From Mycobacterium sp. DL440 (GTDB lineage: Bacteria; Actinomycetota; Actinomycetes; Mycobacteriales; Mycobacteriaceae): DNA of 64,000 bases. Position 1 is the stretch's first letter, and each line of letters begins with the position of its first letter. Under the pieces are notes generated by a model. It saw only the letters and a list, made by a program, of their open reading frames with translations, had not been told where the DNA came from and made no database searches. Below are positions 63,054-64,000 of this stretch, one piece after another. The stretch spans positions 5,073,903 to 5,137,902 of the forward strand of contig NZ_CP050191.1 in NCBI RefSeq assembly GCF_011745145.1, given 5' to 3'. The translations under genes were made by a program, and so were the position numbers.

Positions 63054-63858
63054 CTTCGCAGATCGCTACGGGCCGTGGGCGCTGGTGGCGGGCGCCTCCG
63101 ACGGGGTCGGCTCGGCGATGGCCGAGGAGTTGGCGCGTCGCGGCCTCAACGTGGTGCTGCTGGCCCGGCGACAAGAGGTTCTCGATGAAGTGGGAGCGGG
63201 CATCACGGCGCACACCGGTGCGCAAACCCGAACGCTGGCAATAGATCTGGCCGCGCCAGCGGCTGCCGGTGAAGTGATCGCCGCGACCGCGGATCTGGAG
63301 ATCGGTTTCCTGGTCTACTGCGCGGGCGCCGATCCGAACTTCCAGCCGTTCCTGTCCAGCCCGTTGTCGGATGCCGAATCACTGGTGCAACGCAACTGCC
63401 TGGCGCCGATACAACTGTGCCACCACTACGCGGCGCCCATGGCGGAGCGGGGCCGCGGCGGCATCGTCATCTTCGGGTCCGGGGCCGGATTCGCCGGCGG
63501 CCCGAACATGGTGGCCTACGGCGCGAGCAAGGCCTTCGACATGGTGTTCGCCGAGGCACTCTGGACCGAACTGCATTCCTCAGGTGTCGACGTGCTCGGG
63601 CTGATTCTCGGAAAGACCGACACTCCTGCCCTGCGCAAGCTGGAACACGAGCGAGGCCAGATCGCCTCACCCGAGGACACTCCGCCGGGCGCGGCGGCGG
63701 TCGACGATGTCGTCGCGGCCGCATTCGCCAACCTCACCGAGGGGCCGACGTGTCTGGTGGGCCCCGAGATTCAGGCGGCGGCCCAGTTGATGGCCTCCGT
63801 CAGCCGCAATGATGCGGTGCGGTTCATCGCGCAGGCGGTCACTGCGGCGATGGGCTGA
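63046..63858 (+). CDS. Short-chain dehydrogenase/reductase
   Basis: A 270-aa SDR. Cofactor motif VAGASDGVGSAMAEE is near residues 14-28, CAGA near 92-95 (NNAG variant), the Ser region FGSGAGF near 143-149, and YGASK near 158-162. Last gene of the IclR-controlled operon, overlapping the SnoaL gene by 8 nt. The substrate is unknown; it may act on the carbonyl product made by the dehydrogenase or SnoaL protein. Confidence 0.88.
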   Translation: MSDFADRYGPWALVAGASDGVGSAMAEELARRGLNVVLLARRQEVLDEVGAGITAHTGAQTRTLAIDLAAPAAAGEVIAATADLEIGFLVYCAGADPNFQPFLSSPLSDAESLVQRNCLAPIQLCHHYAAPMAERGRGGIVIFGSGAGFAGGPNMVAYGASKAFDMVFAEALWTELHSSGVDVLGLILGKTDTPALRKLEHERGQIASPEDTPPGAAAVDDVVAAAFANLTEGPTCLVGPEIQAAAQLMASVSRNDAVRFIAQAVTAAMG

Positions 63859-63970
63859 GTGATCGCATCATCGGGGTTCACACCATCGCACAACCCCCTG
63901 CGACCATTGCCGCACACGACAACGGCGTCGTGCGGTTCGACGCGTAGACGGTCGCAGCAGCCGCAGGGGG
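63859..63970. terminator. Intergenic region with alternative hairpins
   Basis: A perfect 9-bp pair CCCCCTGCG (63894-63902) / CGCAGGGGG (63962-63970) encloses a second pair CTGCGACC (63898-63905) / GGTCGCAG (63950-63957), which excludes it, and an inner 6-bp hairpin CACGAC/GTCGTG (63915-63932). Probably a terminator region between convergent genes. Confidence 0.45.
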
Positions 63971-64000
63971 CTAAGGCCCGCGTACTGCCTTGCTGCTGAC
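63971..64000 (-). CDS. Possible C-terminus of a gene cut by the window edge
   Basis: Read leftwards from 64000, nine codons (VSSKAVRGP) end at a TAG at 63971-63973. The stop directly abuts the hairpin region, as expected for a convergent gene. Too short to name, and it may be chance. Confidence 0.3.
   Translation of the reverse strand, partial: VSSKAVRGP

Overview
The window is high-GC actinobacterial DNA and reads as a mycobacterium, most likely an environmental, rapidly growing Mycolicibacterium-type species. Markers for this are trehalose synthase, the carboxymycobactin importer IrtA/IrtB with its N-terminal flavin domain, an antigen-85 mycolyltransferase, an Mce-family protein, an EF-G-like FusA2, F420/PPOX-type flavoenzymes, a mycobacterial hemophore, and many TetR, AraC and IclR regulators next to acyl-CoA and short-chain dehydrogenase genes. 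GTG and TTG starts and 4-nt ATGA/GTGA gene overlaps are common. No tRNA, rRNA, insertion sequence, prophage or CRISPR array is visible. It looks like ordinary chromosome rich in accessory catabolism. All assignments come from reading the sequence and from remembered family features; no database search was run.

Layout. 1-8260: a trehalose synthase cut by the left edge, a small helix-turn-helix-like protein, a HugZ/DUF2470 flavin- or heme-type protein, a second PyrE-like phosphoribosyltransferase, a four-gene ABC importer (binding lipoprotein, two permeases, ATPase), a small secreted protein and a PPOX protein. 8261-19810: fusA2, a CMD-family protein divergent from a TetR regulator across a 28-bp perfect palindrome, an SDR, a lone mceA, a DMT transporter, a secreted histidine phosphatase, a methyltransferase, a DUF2127 membrane protein, and an AraC regulator divergent from an ACMSD-type amidohydrolase. 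19817-29581: a P450 coupled to an unknown 160-aa protein, an extracytoplasmic propeller-like protein, irtA-irtB led by a TetR gene in the same operon, and a second TetR with an enoyl-CoA hydratase.

29578-36445: an SDR, a small Gly/Trp-rich secreted protein, then an apparent catabolic operon (NAD-dependent epimerase/dehydrogenase, tandem-fused acyl-CoA dehydrogenase, thiolase-fold protein lacking the thiolase catalytic residues, stand-alone DUF35 protein lacking the zinc-ribbon cysteines) divergent from a TetR gene across a clear operator. The domain set matches that of steroid side-chain degradation, where an Ltp2-type aldolase works with a DUF35 partner. This is the best candidate for an uncharacterised pathway here. 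36457-46040: an acetyltransferase with a GyrA-tail-like N-terminus, a PepSY/His-rich membrane pair probably for metal or heme, an ArsR-SRPBCC-nitrobindin-beta-lactamase-like operon, a PPOX protein, an acyl-CoA carboxylase beta subunit, a small membrane protein and a hemophore.

46088-64000: a CocE/NonD esterase, methyltransferase, AraC regulator, antigen-85 protein with a Pro/Val/Gly repeat tail, secreted cupin, FAD oxidoreductase, a two-gene acyl-CoA dehydrogenase pair with an alpha/beta hydrolase, HrpA helicase, FAH hydrolase, an IclR regulator divergent from an MDR-SnoaL-SDR operon, and the possible tail of a gene cut by the right edge. Two convergent gene junctions, 36 kb apart (19817-19874 and 55889-55957), carry long hairpins whose arms include stop codons and whose loops share 13 of 14 bases although the arms are unrelated.
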